Source of the DNA: Fusobacterium sp. JB019
Lineage (GTDB): Bacteria; Fusobacteriota; Fusobacteriia; Fusobacteriales; Fusobacteriaceae
DNA length: 64,000 bases
Reading direction: 5' to 3'
NCBI GenBank assembly: GCA_030673965.1
Contig: JAUTCN010000008.1
Location: 1 to 64,000, forward strand
Part shown: positions 1 through 6,871 of the stretch, piece after piece
Position numbering within the stretch: the stretch's first letter is position 1
Layout: every line of letters begins with the position of its first letter
Translations under genes and position numbers: made by a program
The notes under the pieces: model-generated
The model's database searches: none
Seen by the model: the letters and a program-made list of their open reading frames with translations, nothing else
What the model was told of the DNA's origin: nothing

Positions 1-1
1 G

Positions 2-145
2 TTAGGTTTTGATGATACAGGAGTAGCTTTAATGCTAACAGTTTTTGCTCTTCAAGATAGTTTTGGTACTGCCTGTAATGTAACAGGAGATGGAGCTTTA
101 ACAATGATATTAAATGGGTTATATGCACATACAATTAAAGAGTAA
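2..145 (+). CDS. C-terminal end of a dicarboxylate/amino acid:cation symporter (partial)
   Basis: Only the last 47 codons are inside the window; the reading frame is open from base 2 to a TAA. The visible tail has the pattern of the last transmembrane helices of the SDF (DAACS, GltP/SstT-like) family: an FDDTGVALML stretch, QDSFGTACNVTGDG, then a short hydrophilic end. The NVTGD motif near the C-terminus is typical of these sodium- or proton-coupled carriers of glutamate, aspartate, C4-dicarboxylates or serine. Substrate cannot be told from this fragment. A strong intrinsic terminator follows directly, so the gene ends its transcription unit. Confidence 0.75.
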   Translation, partial: LGFDDTGVALMLTVFALQDSFGTACNVTGDGALTMILNGLYAHTIKE

Positions 146-163
146 ATAAAAAATTATGAAATA

Positions 164-200
164 AAAATTCCTTCAGGTTAAAAGCTGAAGGAATTTTATT
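164..200 (+). terminator. Intrinsic terminator of the symporter gene
   Basis: A perfect 13-bp inverted repeat (AAAATTCCTTCAG / CTGAAGGAATTTT, 164-176 and 185-197) with an 8-nt loop, ending in T-rich sequence. Confidence 0.85.
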
Positions 201-244
201 ATATTAGTTTCATTAGGTAAAATTATTATGTAATCTATTTTTGG

Positions 245-273
245 TTGTTTTGAAATATATAAAATGGTATACT
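245..273 (+). promoter_or_regulatory. Promoter for the lipoprotein pair
   Basis: TTGTTT at 245-250, 17-bp spacer, TATACT at 268-273 preceded by TGG (extended -10). It lies about 30 nt before the first lipoprotein gene, whose SD is AGGAGG. Confidence 0.55.
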
Positions 274-303
274 AATATAGAAAAATAAAACAGGAGGAAA
301 AAA

Positions 304-681
304 ATGAAAAAACTAATATATCTTTTAATAATTATGTCACTAACTTTAGTAGGATGTTCTAATAATAAGGCACCTCGAAAATCTAATTTAACTTATGGAA
401 TGGTGAAAAGTAATGTGATAAAAGGAAAGACTTCTCAAAGTGAAATTATGCAACTATTTGGAGCTCCTAATTTAGTAACAAAAAATAAAGAAAATAATGA
501 AGTATGGAGCTATAATAAAATGTCAGTAGATCAAAAAAGTGGAAGTAAAGATGCTTGGTTAATATTATTCGGTGCTAATTCTTCAAAGTCATCAGTAACT
601 ACAAGTAGCTTTGATTTTATTGTAATTTTTGATAAATATGATATAGTTAAAGACTACAGTGTTATAGCAAGTAATTATTAA
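304..681 (+). CDS. Small lipoprotein with BamE/SmpA-like repeat
   Basis: A 125-residue secreted lipoprotein. The N-terminus is a type II signal peptide ending in a lipobox LVGC with the lipidated cysteine at residue 18. The segment after it (about residues 36-70) has the pattern 'I-x-G-K-T-x2-E-I-x-x-x-F-G-A-P' followed by an E-x-W-x-Y strand, as in SmpA/OmlA/BamE-type outer-membrane lipoproteins. It probably sits on the inner leaflet of the outer membrane or on the periplasmic membrane surface. The SD is strong (AGGAGG, 9 nt before ATG). It is co-transcribed with the next lipoprotein 15 nt downstream, so the pair may form one envelope complex. The specific role is unknown. Confidence 0.7.
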   Translation: MKKLIYLLIIMSLTLVGCSNNKAPRKSNLTYGMVKSNVIKGKTSQSEIMQLFGAPNLVTKNKENNEVWSYNKMSVDQKSGSKDAWLILFGANSSKSSVTTSSFDFIVIFDKYDIVKDYSVIASNY

Positions 682-696
682 TAAGGAGAAGGGCGA

Positions 697-1173
697 ATGA
701 AAAAAATATTTTTATCAGCTATTTTAGCATTAACATTTTTAATGACAGGTTGTACAGCTGTGGATAAAGTAACTCCTTTAGAAAGAGCTCAGATGAGGAC
801 AGCAACAATGGATTCAGAATATAGAATGACATTTAAAGCTTTAATGACTACTTTAGAAAATGAAGGTTACACAATTGAAAATACAGACATGGATTCAGGA
901 TTAATAAAAGCATCAATAATGAAAAATGCAGTAGGTAAATGGGATACAATATTACTAGGAACTACAGGTATAAATAAAAAATCTTTAAGTTCAACAGTTA
1001 CAAAAATTAATTCAGAATCAACAAGAGTAAGGATAAATATAAGAGAAGAGACAGAAACTCATCAAGGTGCTTATGATTATTCAAATGTAAATGAAATAAA
1101 TGATCCTTTTGTTTATAAAGATTTATTTAATAAATTAAGAGTTGAAATAGCAAGATACAAAGCTATGAGATAG
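697..1173 (+). CDS. Small envelope lipoprotein, function unknown
   Basis: A 158-residue protein with a type II signal peptide (lipobox LMTGC, cysteine 19). The mature part starts with a polar linker and then a segment about residues 42-75 of the kind 'F-x-A-L-x-x-x-L-E-x-x-G-Y-x-I-x-x-x-D-x-x-S-G-L-I-x-A', a small alpha/beta unit seen in several uncharacterised bacterial lipoproteins. It follows the BamE-like lipoprotein with 15 nt spacing and its own SD (AAGGAG), so the two are one operon. No catalytic residues stand out. I cannot name a function. Confidence 0.65.
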   Translation: MKKIFLSAILALTFLMTGCTAVDKVTPLERAQMRTATMDSEYRMTFKALMTTLENEGYTIENTDMDSGLIKASIMKNAVGKWDTILLGTTGINKKSLSSTVTKINSESTRVRINIREETETHQGAYDYSNVNEINDPFVYKDLFNKLRVEIARYKAMR

Positions 1174-1213
1174 AAATTAAATTTAAAGATTCCAAACTAG
1201 AAAGGAGGAAGTG

Positions 1214-1228
1214 ACAAGATTATTTTGT
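1214..1228 (+). promoter_or_regulatory. Inverted repeat between SD and start of the first IclR gene
   Basis: ACAAGAT-T-ATTTTGT, a near-palindrome lying between a strong AAAGGAGG (1201-1208) and the ATG at 1243. A closely related perfect palindrome sits at the same place before the paralogous IclR gene (5212-5228). Candidate autoregulatory operator or leader hairpin; not a known motif to me. Confidence 0.4.
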
Positions 1229-1242
1229 TGCTTAAATTAATT

Positions 1243-1989
1243 ATGATTAAAAGTTTAAGTAAAGCTATAGAAATTTTAGAAATTTTGAAAAAATCTCCAA
1301 AAGGATGTAGCCTTCTTCAAATCTATACAACATTAGGTATTCCTAAGAGTACAGCACATGGTATATTGAAAACATTGATGGGGAAAATGTATGTATTAAA
1401 AGATGAGAGTACTCATTTTTATAGATTAGGCCCAGCATTGATTTCTTTAGGTAAAGTAGCTTCTTTAGAATTAAATATCAAAAATATAGCTTATTTAGTA
1501 TTGGAAAAACTATCTTTAGAATTAGGTGTAGATTCATTTTTAATGATTCCTATTGGTTATAAAGGAACTATAATAGAAAGAGTAGATGGATTACAAAGTG
1601 TTAAAATAGTTGAAAATTATGGGAATGAATTTTATCTTCATTGTGGAGCTATGAGAAAAGCTATTTTAGCTCATAAAGATATATCTTTTATAGAAGATTA
1701 TATTAATAATGTTATTGAAAAAAATGAAAATATAAAAATTTCCTCATCAAAGTTAAAGGGAGATTTAAAAAAAATTAAGTCTGAAGGAGTGGCAATATCA
1801 TATGGTGAATATGCAAAGGGAACTATAGGGATAGGTGCTCCAATATATAATAGTAATGGGGAAGTAATTGCTTCTTTAGGAATTAATTTATTAGAAACTA
1901 AAGATTTAACAGATGAAAAAATAAAAGAATTAAAAGAAATAGTAAGAGAGAAAGCGATAGAAGTTTCAAAGGGAATGGGTTATTTATAA
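1243..1989 (+). CDS. IclR-family transcriptional regulator (copy 1)
   Basis: A 248-residue IclR-type regulator. The N-terminal winged helix-turn-helix (about residues 1-65) includes a LLQIYTTLGIPKSTAHGILKTL stretch and the C-terminal effector domain (about 75-245) includes GFIIERVDGLQS-like and YGEYAKGTIGIGAPI segments of the IclR ligand fold. It is a close paralogue of the regulator 3.3 kb downstream, and the two flank a hydroxyacid dehydrogenase/GltS operon they probably control. An upstream in-frame TTG (1225) exists, but the paralogue cannot start there because of a stop codon, so the shared ATG is preferred. The best SD is about 35 nt upstream of that ATG, which is oddly distant. Effector unknown; a 2-oxo or 2-hydroxy acid is a guess from context. 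Confidence 0.85.
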   Translation: MIKSLSKAIEILEILKKSPKGCSLLQIYTTLGIPKSTAHGILKTLMGKMYVLKDESTHFYRLGPALISLGKVASLELNIKNIAYLVLEKLSLELGVDSFLMIPIGYKGTIIERVDGLQSVKIVENYGNEFYLHCGAMRKAILAHKDISFIEDYINNVIEKNENIKISSSKLKGDLKKIKSEGVAISYGEYAKGTIGIGAPIYNSNGEVIASLGINLLETKDLTDEKIKELKEIVREKAIEVSKGMGYL

Positions 1990-2017
1990 AATTTAATAAA
2001 AAATAATATTAGTAATA

Positions 2018-2058
2018 AAAAAAGTTCTTTAATGTTTAAATATTAAAGAACTTTTTTA
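2018..2058 (+). terminator. Intrinsic terminator of IclR copy 1
   Basis: Stem AAAGTTCTTTAAT / ATTAAAGAACTTT (2021-2033 and 2042-2054) with a TTT run following. It separates the regulator from the downstream promoter. Confidence 0.8.
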
Positions 2059-2174
2059 TTTTTTAAAATAATTTTAATTTGTATAAATATGTTCTAAAAC
2101 CGTAGTAAGTATTGGTATATAAGGAGGATAATTTTTATATAGTTCAAATTTAAAAAAAAATCAATAAAAAAGAA

Positions 2175-2203
2175 TTGACAAAAAACAAAAAAAAAGGTAT
2201 ATA
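2175..2203 (+). promoter_or_regulatory. Near-consensus promoter with poly-A spacer
   Basis: TTGACA (2175-2180), 17-bp spacer, TATATA (2198-2203). Nearly the whole spacer is adenine, including nine in a row (2187-2195). Predicted start near 2210 gives a leader of about 320 nt before the dehydrogenase gene. Confidence 0.75.
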
Positions 2204-2222
2204 TATATTGTAGATATTTTAC

Positions 2223-2246
2223 GAACGCGTTCTACAATGTAGAACG
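2223..2246 (+). promoter_or_regulatory. Triple half-site operator just downstream of the promoter
   Basis: CGTTCTAC-AAT-GTAGAACG (2228-2246) is a perfect 8-bp inverted repeat with a 3-bp centre. It overlaps a second perfect palindrome GAACGCGTTC (2223-2232), so three GAACG/CGTTC half-sites lie in a row. It is markedly more G+C-rich than its surroundings and sits about 13-36 bp after the predicted start site, a good place for repression. One or both flanking IclR proteins are the obvious candidate binders; that is inference. Confidence 0.6.
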
Positions 2247-2418
2247 AGAGAAAAAAGTAACTATTTTAGATAAATTCTTAAAAAAAGGAGGTATGAGATT
2301 TAAGGAATAAATTTCTTGATTTATTTTTAGGAGATTTTAAAAATTAGTGAAATTTTATTAGTTAAAAATAAGATTGAAAGAGAAGAATTATTTATAAGTA
2401 AAAAAATTTAATAAAAAA

Positions 2419-2501
2419 ATCCCAAATCGCAAAAAATGCAAAATGGGATAAGCATGATATAAATCATACCCTAGACAAGTATATTATATCATATCTTATC
2501 C
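2419..2501 (+). promoter_or_regulatory. Structured mRNA leader with two mutually exclusive hairpins
   Basis: Hairpin 1 pairs ATCCCA (2419-2424) with TGGGAT (2444-2449). Hairpin 2 pairs GGATAAG...ATGATATAA (2446-2462) with TTATATCAT..CTTATCC (2484-2501), giving 16 bp around one small internal loop and a 21-nt apical loop. Bases 2446-2449 are needed by both, so only one can form fully. Neither is followed by a U-run, so a termination switch is not obvious; translation or RNA stability control is possible. The rest of 1990-2531 holds a terminator, the promoter and operator above, and an orphan AAGGAGG near 2284-2290 without a convincing ORF. Confidence 0.5.
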
Positions 2502-2531
2502 TTAAAATAAATAAAATTTAGGAGGAAAAAT

Positions 2532-3602
2532 ATGAGAGAAGATGTAATACATTTCGAAGCGTTAGGAGAAGAGGCAATACATATAAAGGAGGAAACAGAA
2601 GCAAAACAAAAATTAGGATTATTACCACAAGATTTTAAATATACAGTAACACCAGAAAATTTACAAACATATTTGGATAAACATAAAGATGTTGAATTAC
2701 CTAATATCATAACAACTAAAACACATTCAAAATTACCAAATGAATATTTAAGAGGATCTAAAAAAAGTATTATTACAAGAAGTGCTGGATATGATCATTT
2801 TGAAAGTTTACAAGAGGTTATTAATTTAACTTCATTAAGAGAATATTGTGTTAATGCAGTAGCTCAAACAGCAATAAAATTTGTATATGCTATGGCAGGA
2901 AGATTAAATGAATATACTAAAAATACACAAACTTTCGAGAGAAATAAAACTGTTTCTTTTATGGAACTAGGGCCTAATAGAACAGCAACAGTATTTGGAG
3001 TTGGAAAAATAGGAAAAAGAGTATATGAATTATTAGAAGGAAATGGATTAAAAGTTCAAGCTGTAGATATAAGAGAAGAAGAATTAAATGAATTATATAA
3101 AGGATCAGTAAAATTTGTAACTAAAGAAGAAGCAATAAAAACAAGTGATATTATTGTAAATGTTATGAATTTAACTAAAAATCCTGAAAGTAAGTTTTAT
3201 AATGTTAATTATTTTTCTGAAGAATATTTATCTCAAGCTAAAAAAGGAGTTATTTTTGCTAACGTAACTAGAGGAGATATAGCTCCAGAATCAGTTTTAC
3301 TTAAATTATATAAAGAAAATATTGTCGGAGGAATAGGATTAGACGTATTTACAGATGAAGGAAAATTTTCAAAATTAATTAAAGGTGAAATATCGCCAGA
3401 TAATGAAGATCATAAAGCGGCTAAAGAAATAGTTGAGAAATCTATAAATCATACAGAAAACTTCTATGTTCAACCTCATCAAGGGTTTAATTCTGATTTA
3501 GCAGCTATAGACAAAGCAAGAGAAGCTGTAAATCATATATGTGATTGGTATAAAAATGACAAAGAAAATTTTAACGAGCAATTGCCTTATTATAAAGGAT
3601 AA
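2532..3602 (+). CDS. NAD-dependent D-2-hydroxyacid dehydrogenase
   Basis: A 356-residue enzyme of the D-isomer 2-hydroxyacid dehydrogenase family, which interconverts 2-oxo acids and D-2-hydroxy acids with NAD(H) in the cytoplasm. The substrate-binding half includes a TRSAGYDHFE segment (the family's GxGxDxID region), the dinucleotide fold has the glycine motif FGVGKIGKRV about residue 157, and the catalytic triad is visible as Arg in NVTRGDI, Glu in DVFTDEG and His in QPHQGFNS. It is slightly longer than the usual 330 residues. It starts an operon with a GltS-type glutamate carrier, and Fusobacteria ferment glutamate through 2-hydroxyglutarate, so D-2-hydroxyglutarate dehydrogenase is a reasonable guess; D-lactate or an aryl-lactate dehydrogenase cannot be excluded. 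Strong SD AGGAGG. Confidence 0.85.
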   Translation: MREDVIHFEALGEEAIHIKEETEAKQKLGLLPQDFKYTVTPENLQTYLDKHKDVELPNIITTKTHSKLPNEYLRGSKKSIITRSAGYDHFESLQEVINLTSLREYCVNAVAQTAIKFVYAMAGRLNEYTKNTQTFERNKTVSFMELGPNRTATVFGVGKIGKRVYELLEGNGLKVQAVDIREEELNELYKGSVKFVTKEEAIKTSDIIVNVMNLTKNPESKFYNVNYFSEEYLSQAKKGVIFANVTRGDIAPESVLLKLYKENIVGGIGLDVFTDEGKFSKLIKGEISPDNEDHKAAKEIVEKSINHTENFYVQPHQGFNSDLAAIDKAREAVNHICDWYKNDKENFNEQLPYYKG

Positions 3603-3666
3603 AGTTTAAGTTTGTTTTAATTGCTAATTTTATTAATTTTATCAATAAAAATCACAAGGAGGAAAC

Positions 3667-5112
3667 ATGGAAGCGTTAACGGGTAAGGCAATATGGATGG
3701 TATTACAAGATGTAGCTTGGATGGGGATACTTTTATTAATAGGACAAATGCTTAGAGCTAAGGTTAAAATTTTTCAAAAATTATTAATTCCTTCAGCTTT
3801 AATAGGTGGATTTTTAGCACTAGCTTTAGGGCCTAGAGGATATGGATTAATTCCACTTTCTAATTCTTTTGGAACTTATGCAAGTGTTTTAATAGTTGTT
3901 ATTTTTGCAGCAACACCAATAGGAGATAAACCTACTAAAGAACAAACTTCTGGTCCAGTAATAGGAGGAATGTTTTTTAATGTAACAGGAGTGGCAGTCT
4001 TACAATATGCTGCAGGTATGTTTTTAACAGTATATTTATTAAAACATATCTATCCAAATTTACCAGAACAATTTGGTCTAACTATGGCTACAGGATTTTA
4101 TGGAGGTCACGGGACAGCAGTTGCAGTAGGAAATGCCTTAGAAGAAATGGGAATAGCTAATATGACAGACCTATCTTTAACATGTGCTACTTTAGGTATT
4201 GTAGGAGGAATTATATTAGGAATATGTTTAATAAACTGGGGAACAAGAAAAGGATATACTCATTATGTAAAAAATCCTCAAGATTTACCAGTAGAATTAA
4301 GAACAGGATTAATCCCACCAGAAAAGCAAAAATCAGCAGGGAAAATAACAATTTCTTCTATATGTGTTGATCCTTTAACTTTCCACTTAGGACTTGTTTT
4401 ATTAGCATCTATAGCAGGGAAATATTTTAGTGGATGGTTTAAAGGCTTCAGTGGAAATCATTTAGGCTTTGCAATAGCTATACCAGCATTTTGTTCATCT
4501 TTATTAGCAGCATTTTTATTAAATAAAATATTAAATAAAACTAATGGTCATAAATATGTAGATAGACATACAATTGGTAGAATTCAAGGGACAGCAACAG
4601 ATTTCTTAATGGTTTCAGGAATAGGGTCATTAAATTTAGGAGTAGCAATGCAATATGCAGGTCCTTTATTAATAATATGTGGAGTTGGATTCTTAATCAC
4701 ATTATTATGGTTTATAATAATTGGAGGAAAGACTTCAAGAAAAGATTGGTTTGAAAGAAACATGATGTCTTGGGGTCATGCAACAGGAGTTACAGCAACA
4801 GGAATATTATTATTACGTGTAGTTGATCCAGAATTAAAATCTAGAGGAATAGAAGATGCAGGAATAGCAGATATTTTTAATCGTCCTATTATAATAGCTT
4901 TACAGGTTGTACCACCAATAGTGATGAATTTGATGCCAAGAACAGGTGGGCATATAGTAACTTGGTCTATTTTTGGAGTAGTAGGAATTATGTGGTTAGT
5001 AGCTTGGAAATTAAAATGGTGGATTCCAAGTCAAAAATTAAAGAAATATAGAGATACTTCTGAATCAGCGCCTCAATATGGAAATGATTTTGTAGGTCAA
5101 GAAGCAGTTTAA
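3667..5112 (+). CDS. gltS: GltS-family sodium/glutamate symporter
   Basis: A 481-residue polytopic membrane protein of the GltS (ESS) family, which imports glutamate with sodium. About ten hydrophobic segments are visible in two halves. Family hallmarks are the N-terminal VLLIGQxLR-like and LIPSALIGGFLAL segments, and the conserved glycine-rich GFYGGHGTAVAVG of the first half with a matching SWGHATGVTATG in the second half (inverted-repeat substrate loops). It is longer than E. coli GltS (about 400 residues), mainly through a longer central loop and a 30-residue hydrophilic tail. It lies 64 nt after the hydroxyacid dehydrogenase with an AAGGAGG SD, so uptake of glutamate (or a related acid) and 2-oxo-acid reduction are probably co-regulated. 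Confidence 0.82.
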   Translation: MEALTGKAIWMVLQDVAWMGILLLIGQMLRAKVKIFQKLLIPSALIGGFLALALGPRGYGLIPLSNSFGTYASVLIVVIFAATPIGDKPTKEQTSGPVIGGMFFNVTGVAVLQYAAGMFLTVYLLKHIYPNLPEQFGLTMATGFYGGHGTAVAVGNALEEMGIANMTDLSLTCATLGIVGGIILGICLINWGTRKGYTHYVKNPQDLPVELRTGLIPPEKQKSAGKITISSICVDPLTFHLGLVLLASIAGKYFSGWFKGFSGNHLGFAIAIPAFCSSLLAAFLLNKILNKTNGHKYVDRHTIGRIQGTATDFLMVSGIGSLNLGVAMQYAGPLLIICGVGFLITLLWFIIIGGKTSRKDWFERNMMSWGHATGVTATGILLLRVVDPELKSRGIEDAGIADIFNRPIIIALQVVPPIVMNLMPRTGGHIVTWSIFGVVGIMWLVAWKLKWWIPSQKLKKYRDTSESAPQYGNDFVGQEAV

Positions 5113-5211
5113 AAATTGAGATTATTTTCTTTCTCAAAATAGACTTTGGTCAAGCAAGAACTTCTTTACAAGCATTTGCAGAAAACTTCTAAAAAATTAA
5201 AAGGAGGAGAA

Positions 5212-5228
5212 AACAAAATTATTTTGTT
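5212..5228 (+). promoter_or_regulatory. Perfect palindrome between SD and start of the second IclR gene
   Basis: AACAAAAT-T-ATTTTGTT, 8-bp arms around one base, between AAGGAGG (5201-5207) and the ATG at 5241. It corresponds in position and sequence to the element at 1214-1228. Candidate shared autoregulatory site. Confidence 0.45.
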
Positions 5229-5240
5229 ATATAATTAAAT

Positions 5241-5987
5241 ATGATTAAAAGTTTAAAAAAAGCTATTGAAATTTTAGAAATCTTAAAAAAATCCCCAAGA
5301 GGATGTAGCCTTTTTCAAATATATACAACACTAGGTATTCCTAAAAGCACAGCTCATGGAATTTTAAAAACATTACTTATAAAAATGTATGTATTAAAAG
5401 ATGAGAACACTCATTTTTATAAATTGGGACCAGCATTAGTTTCCTTAGGGAAAGTTGCTTCTTTAGAATTAAATATTAAAAATATAGCTTATTCAGTATT
5501 GAAAAATTTATCTTTAGAACTAGGTTTTGATTCGTTTTTAATGATTCCAATTGGTTATAAAGGAACCATTATAGAAAGAGTAGATGGATTACAAAGTGTT
5601 AAAATAATTGAAAATTTTGGAAATGAATTTTATCTTCATTGCGGAGCTATGAGGAAAGCGATATTAGCCCATAAAGAAACCCCCTTTATAGAAGAATATA
5701 TAGAAAATATTATTGAAGAAAATAATAATATTAAAGTTTTATCCTCAAAGTTAAGAGAAGATTTGAAAAAAATTAAAGATGAAGGAGCAGCAGTATCTTA
5801 TGGTGAATATGCAAAAGGTACAGTAGGAATAGGAGCTCCAATATATAATAATCATGGAAAGGTAATTGCCTCCTTAGGAGTTAATTTATTAGAAAATAAG
5901 GAACTAACAAGTGAAAGAATAGAAAAATTAAAAGAAATTATAAAAGAAAAAGCAGAAGAAGTATCCAAAGGAATGGGAAAAAAATAA
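5241..5987 (+). CDS. IclR-family transcriptional regulator (copy 2)
   Basis: A 248-residue paralogue of the regulator at 1243, colinear over its whole length and differing mostly by conservative changes. It has the same N-terminal winged HTH (PKSTAHGILKTL) and the same C-terminal ligand-binding domain. The start is fixed: the codon three triplets upstream in this frame is TAA, so the ATG used here is the only sensible one even though the nearest SD is 33 nt away. It follows the glutamate carrier after 128 nt. Two near-identical repressors around one operon suggest a duplication with either split effector specificity or heterotetramer formation. It ends in its own terminator. Confidence 0.85.
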   Translation: MIKSLKKAIEILEILKKSPRGCSLFQIYTTLGIPKSTAHGILKTLLIKMYVLKDENTHFYKLGPALVSLGKVASLELNIKNIAYSVLKNLSLELGFDSFLMIPIGYKGTIIERVDGLQSVKIIENFGNEFYLHCGAMRKAILAHKETPFIEEYIENIIEENNNIKVLSSKLREDLKKIKDEGAAVSYGEYAKGTVGIGAPIYNNHGKVIASLGVNLLENKELTSERIEKLKEIIKEKAEEVSKGMGKK

Positions 5988-6021
5988 AAAAAATGGAACT
6001 ATAATTAGTTCCATTTTTTTA
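5988..6021 (+). terminator. Intrinsic terminator of IclR copy 2
   Basis: AAAAAATGGAACT / AGTTCCATTTTTT with a 6-nt loop, immediately after the stop codon and ending in a long T run. Confidence 0.88.
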
Positions 6022-6080
6022 TTTAAATGTTTGAAAATATTTAAAATGAGAGTATAATTTAATGAAAGGAAGTGATTAAT

Positions 6081-6530
6081 TTGAATAAAAAAACTAGAGC
6101 AAAAATATCCATAGGAGTTATAATAGCAGCCTTATTTTTAACTGCTTCAATTTTAAAAGTTAGTGATGGAAATGATATCGTTAAGTTAAAAAACTATAAA
6201 TCAGCAAGTAAATATATAGAAAAGGGATGGATTCCAAATGATATTTCAAAAAATATAGAAGATATATTTTTAGTTTATAATTTAGATGAGAATATAGTTA
6301 ATATAAATTTTAATCTTCCTAAGGAAGAAATAAAAAATATTTTAGAGAGAACAAAAACTATAAATTTAGAAAAATTGAAAAAAGAAACAAAAGCTTTGAA
6401 TGTGAAATTTATTTCTCTTGAAACAAAATTAAAGAAAAATAAAGATAGAGCATTGATAAATGAGGATTCAAACTATGTTTATGTTATTTATCCCACAGGG
6501 GAAATATATATGCTTAGCAAAATAAATTAA
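6081..6530 (+). CDS. Hypothetical membrane-anchored protein
   Basis: A 149-residue protein with an N-terminal positively charged start and one hydrophobic helix (about residues 9-26), then a charged extracytoplasmic or cytoplasmic domain of mixed alpha/beta composition ending in a YVYVIYPTGEIYML strand pair. I do not recognise the family. The start is TTG at 6081: the extended SD AAAGGAAGTGAT ends 4 nt before it, whereas the GTG nine bases upstream is inside the SD itself. It is monocistronic between terminators or weak promoters. Confidence 0.5.
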   Translation: MNKKTRAKISIGVIIAALFLTASILKVSDGNDIVKLKNYKSASKYIEKGWIPNDISKNIEDIFLVYNLDENIVNINFNLPKEEIKNILERTKTINLEKLKKETKALNVKFISLETKLKKNKDRALINEDSNYVYVIYPTGEIYMLSKIN

Positions 6531-6600
6531 AAAAAGCTTGCAAAATTAATAAAATAGAGTTATTATATTTGAAATTAAAACAAAGGGGGAATTTTTTATA

Positions 6601-6765
6601 ATGTTAAGAACATACATGTTAAGCCTAATAAATCTCTTACTGCTTCTTATAATGATAATAAGAACAGAATTTTTATATGGCAAAAATATGTTAGAAAAAC
6701 TTGTAAAAAATTTCAATGATAATTACTATAATAAAATTTCATCTCTAAAATTTTCACTCAAATAG
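6601..6765 (+). CDS. Possible 54-aa hydrophobic small protein
   Basis: An ATG ORF of 54 codons preceded by AAAGGGGGA about 12 nt upstream and by a plausible promoter (TTGCAA near 6539 and a TATTAT box near 6561). The product has a very hydrophobic stretch (about residues 7-21, mostly Leu and Ile) followed by a basic, polar tail. That profile fits small membrane peptides such as type I toxins or membrane-complex subunits, but no family is recognised. The rest of 6531-6871 holds its terminator and nothing else I can see. Confidence 0.4.
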   Translation: MLRTYMLSLINLLLLLIMIIRTEFLYGKNMLEKLVKNFNDNYYNKISSLKFSLK

Positions 6766-6810
6766 AAATTTAGATTTTAAATAAAACAGTAAGATAAATA
6801 AGTTGAAGTT

Positions 6811-6841
6811 AACCAGTCTAGCATATAGGCTGGTTTTTTAT
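6811..6841 (+). terminator. Intrinsic terminator after the small ORF
   Basis: AACCAGTCT / AGGCTGGTT (9 bp with one G-U in RNA, 7-nt loop) followed by TTTTTAT. Confidence 0.8.
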
Positions 6842-6871
6842 ATAATTGATATTTAAAAAAGGGGGCATAAA

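Noticed and set aside
2284-2310. Possible short upstream peptide (ATG at 2292, five codons) after an AAGGAGG in the leader
   Set aside because: The ATG is 1-2 nt from the SD, too close for initiation, and no other start codon is properly spaced. Noted as an orphan SD only.
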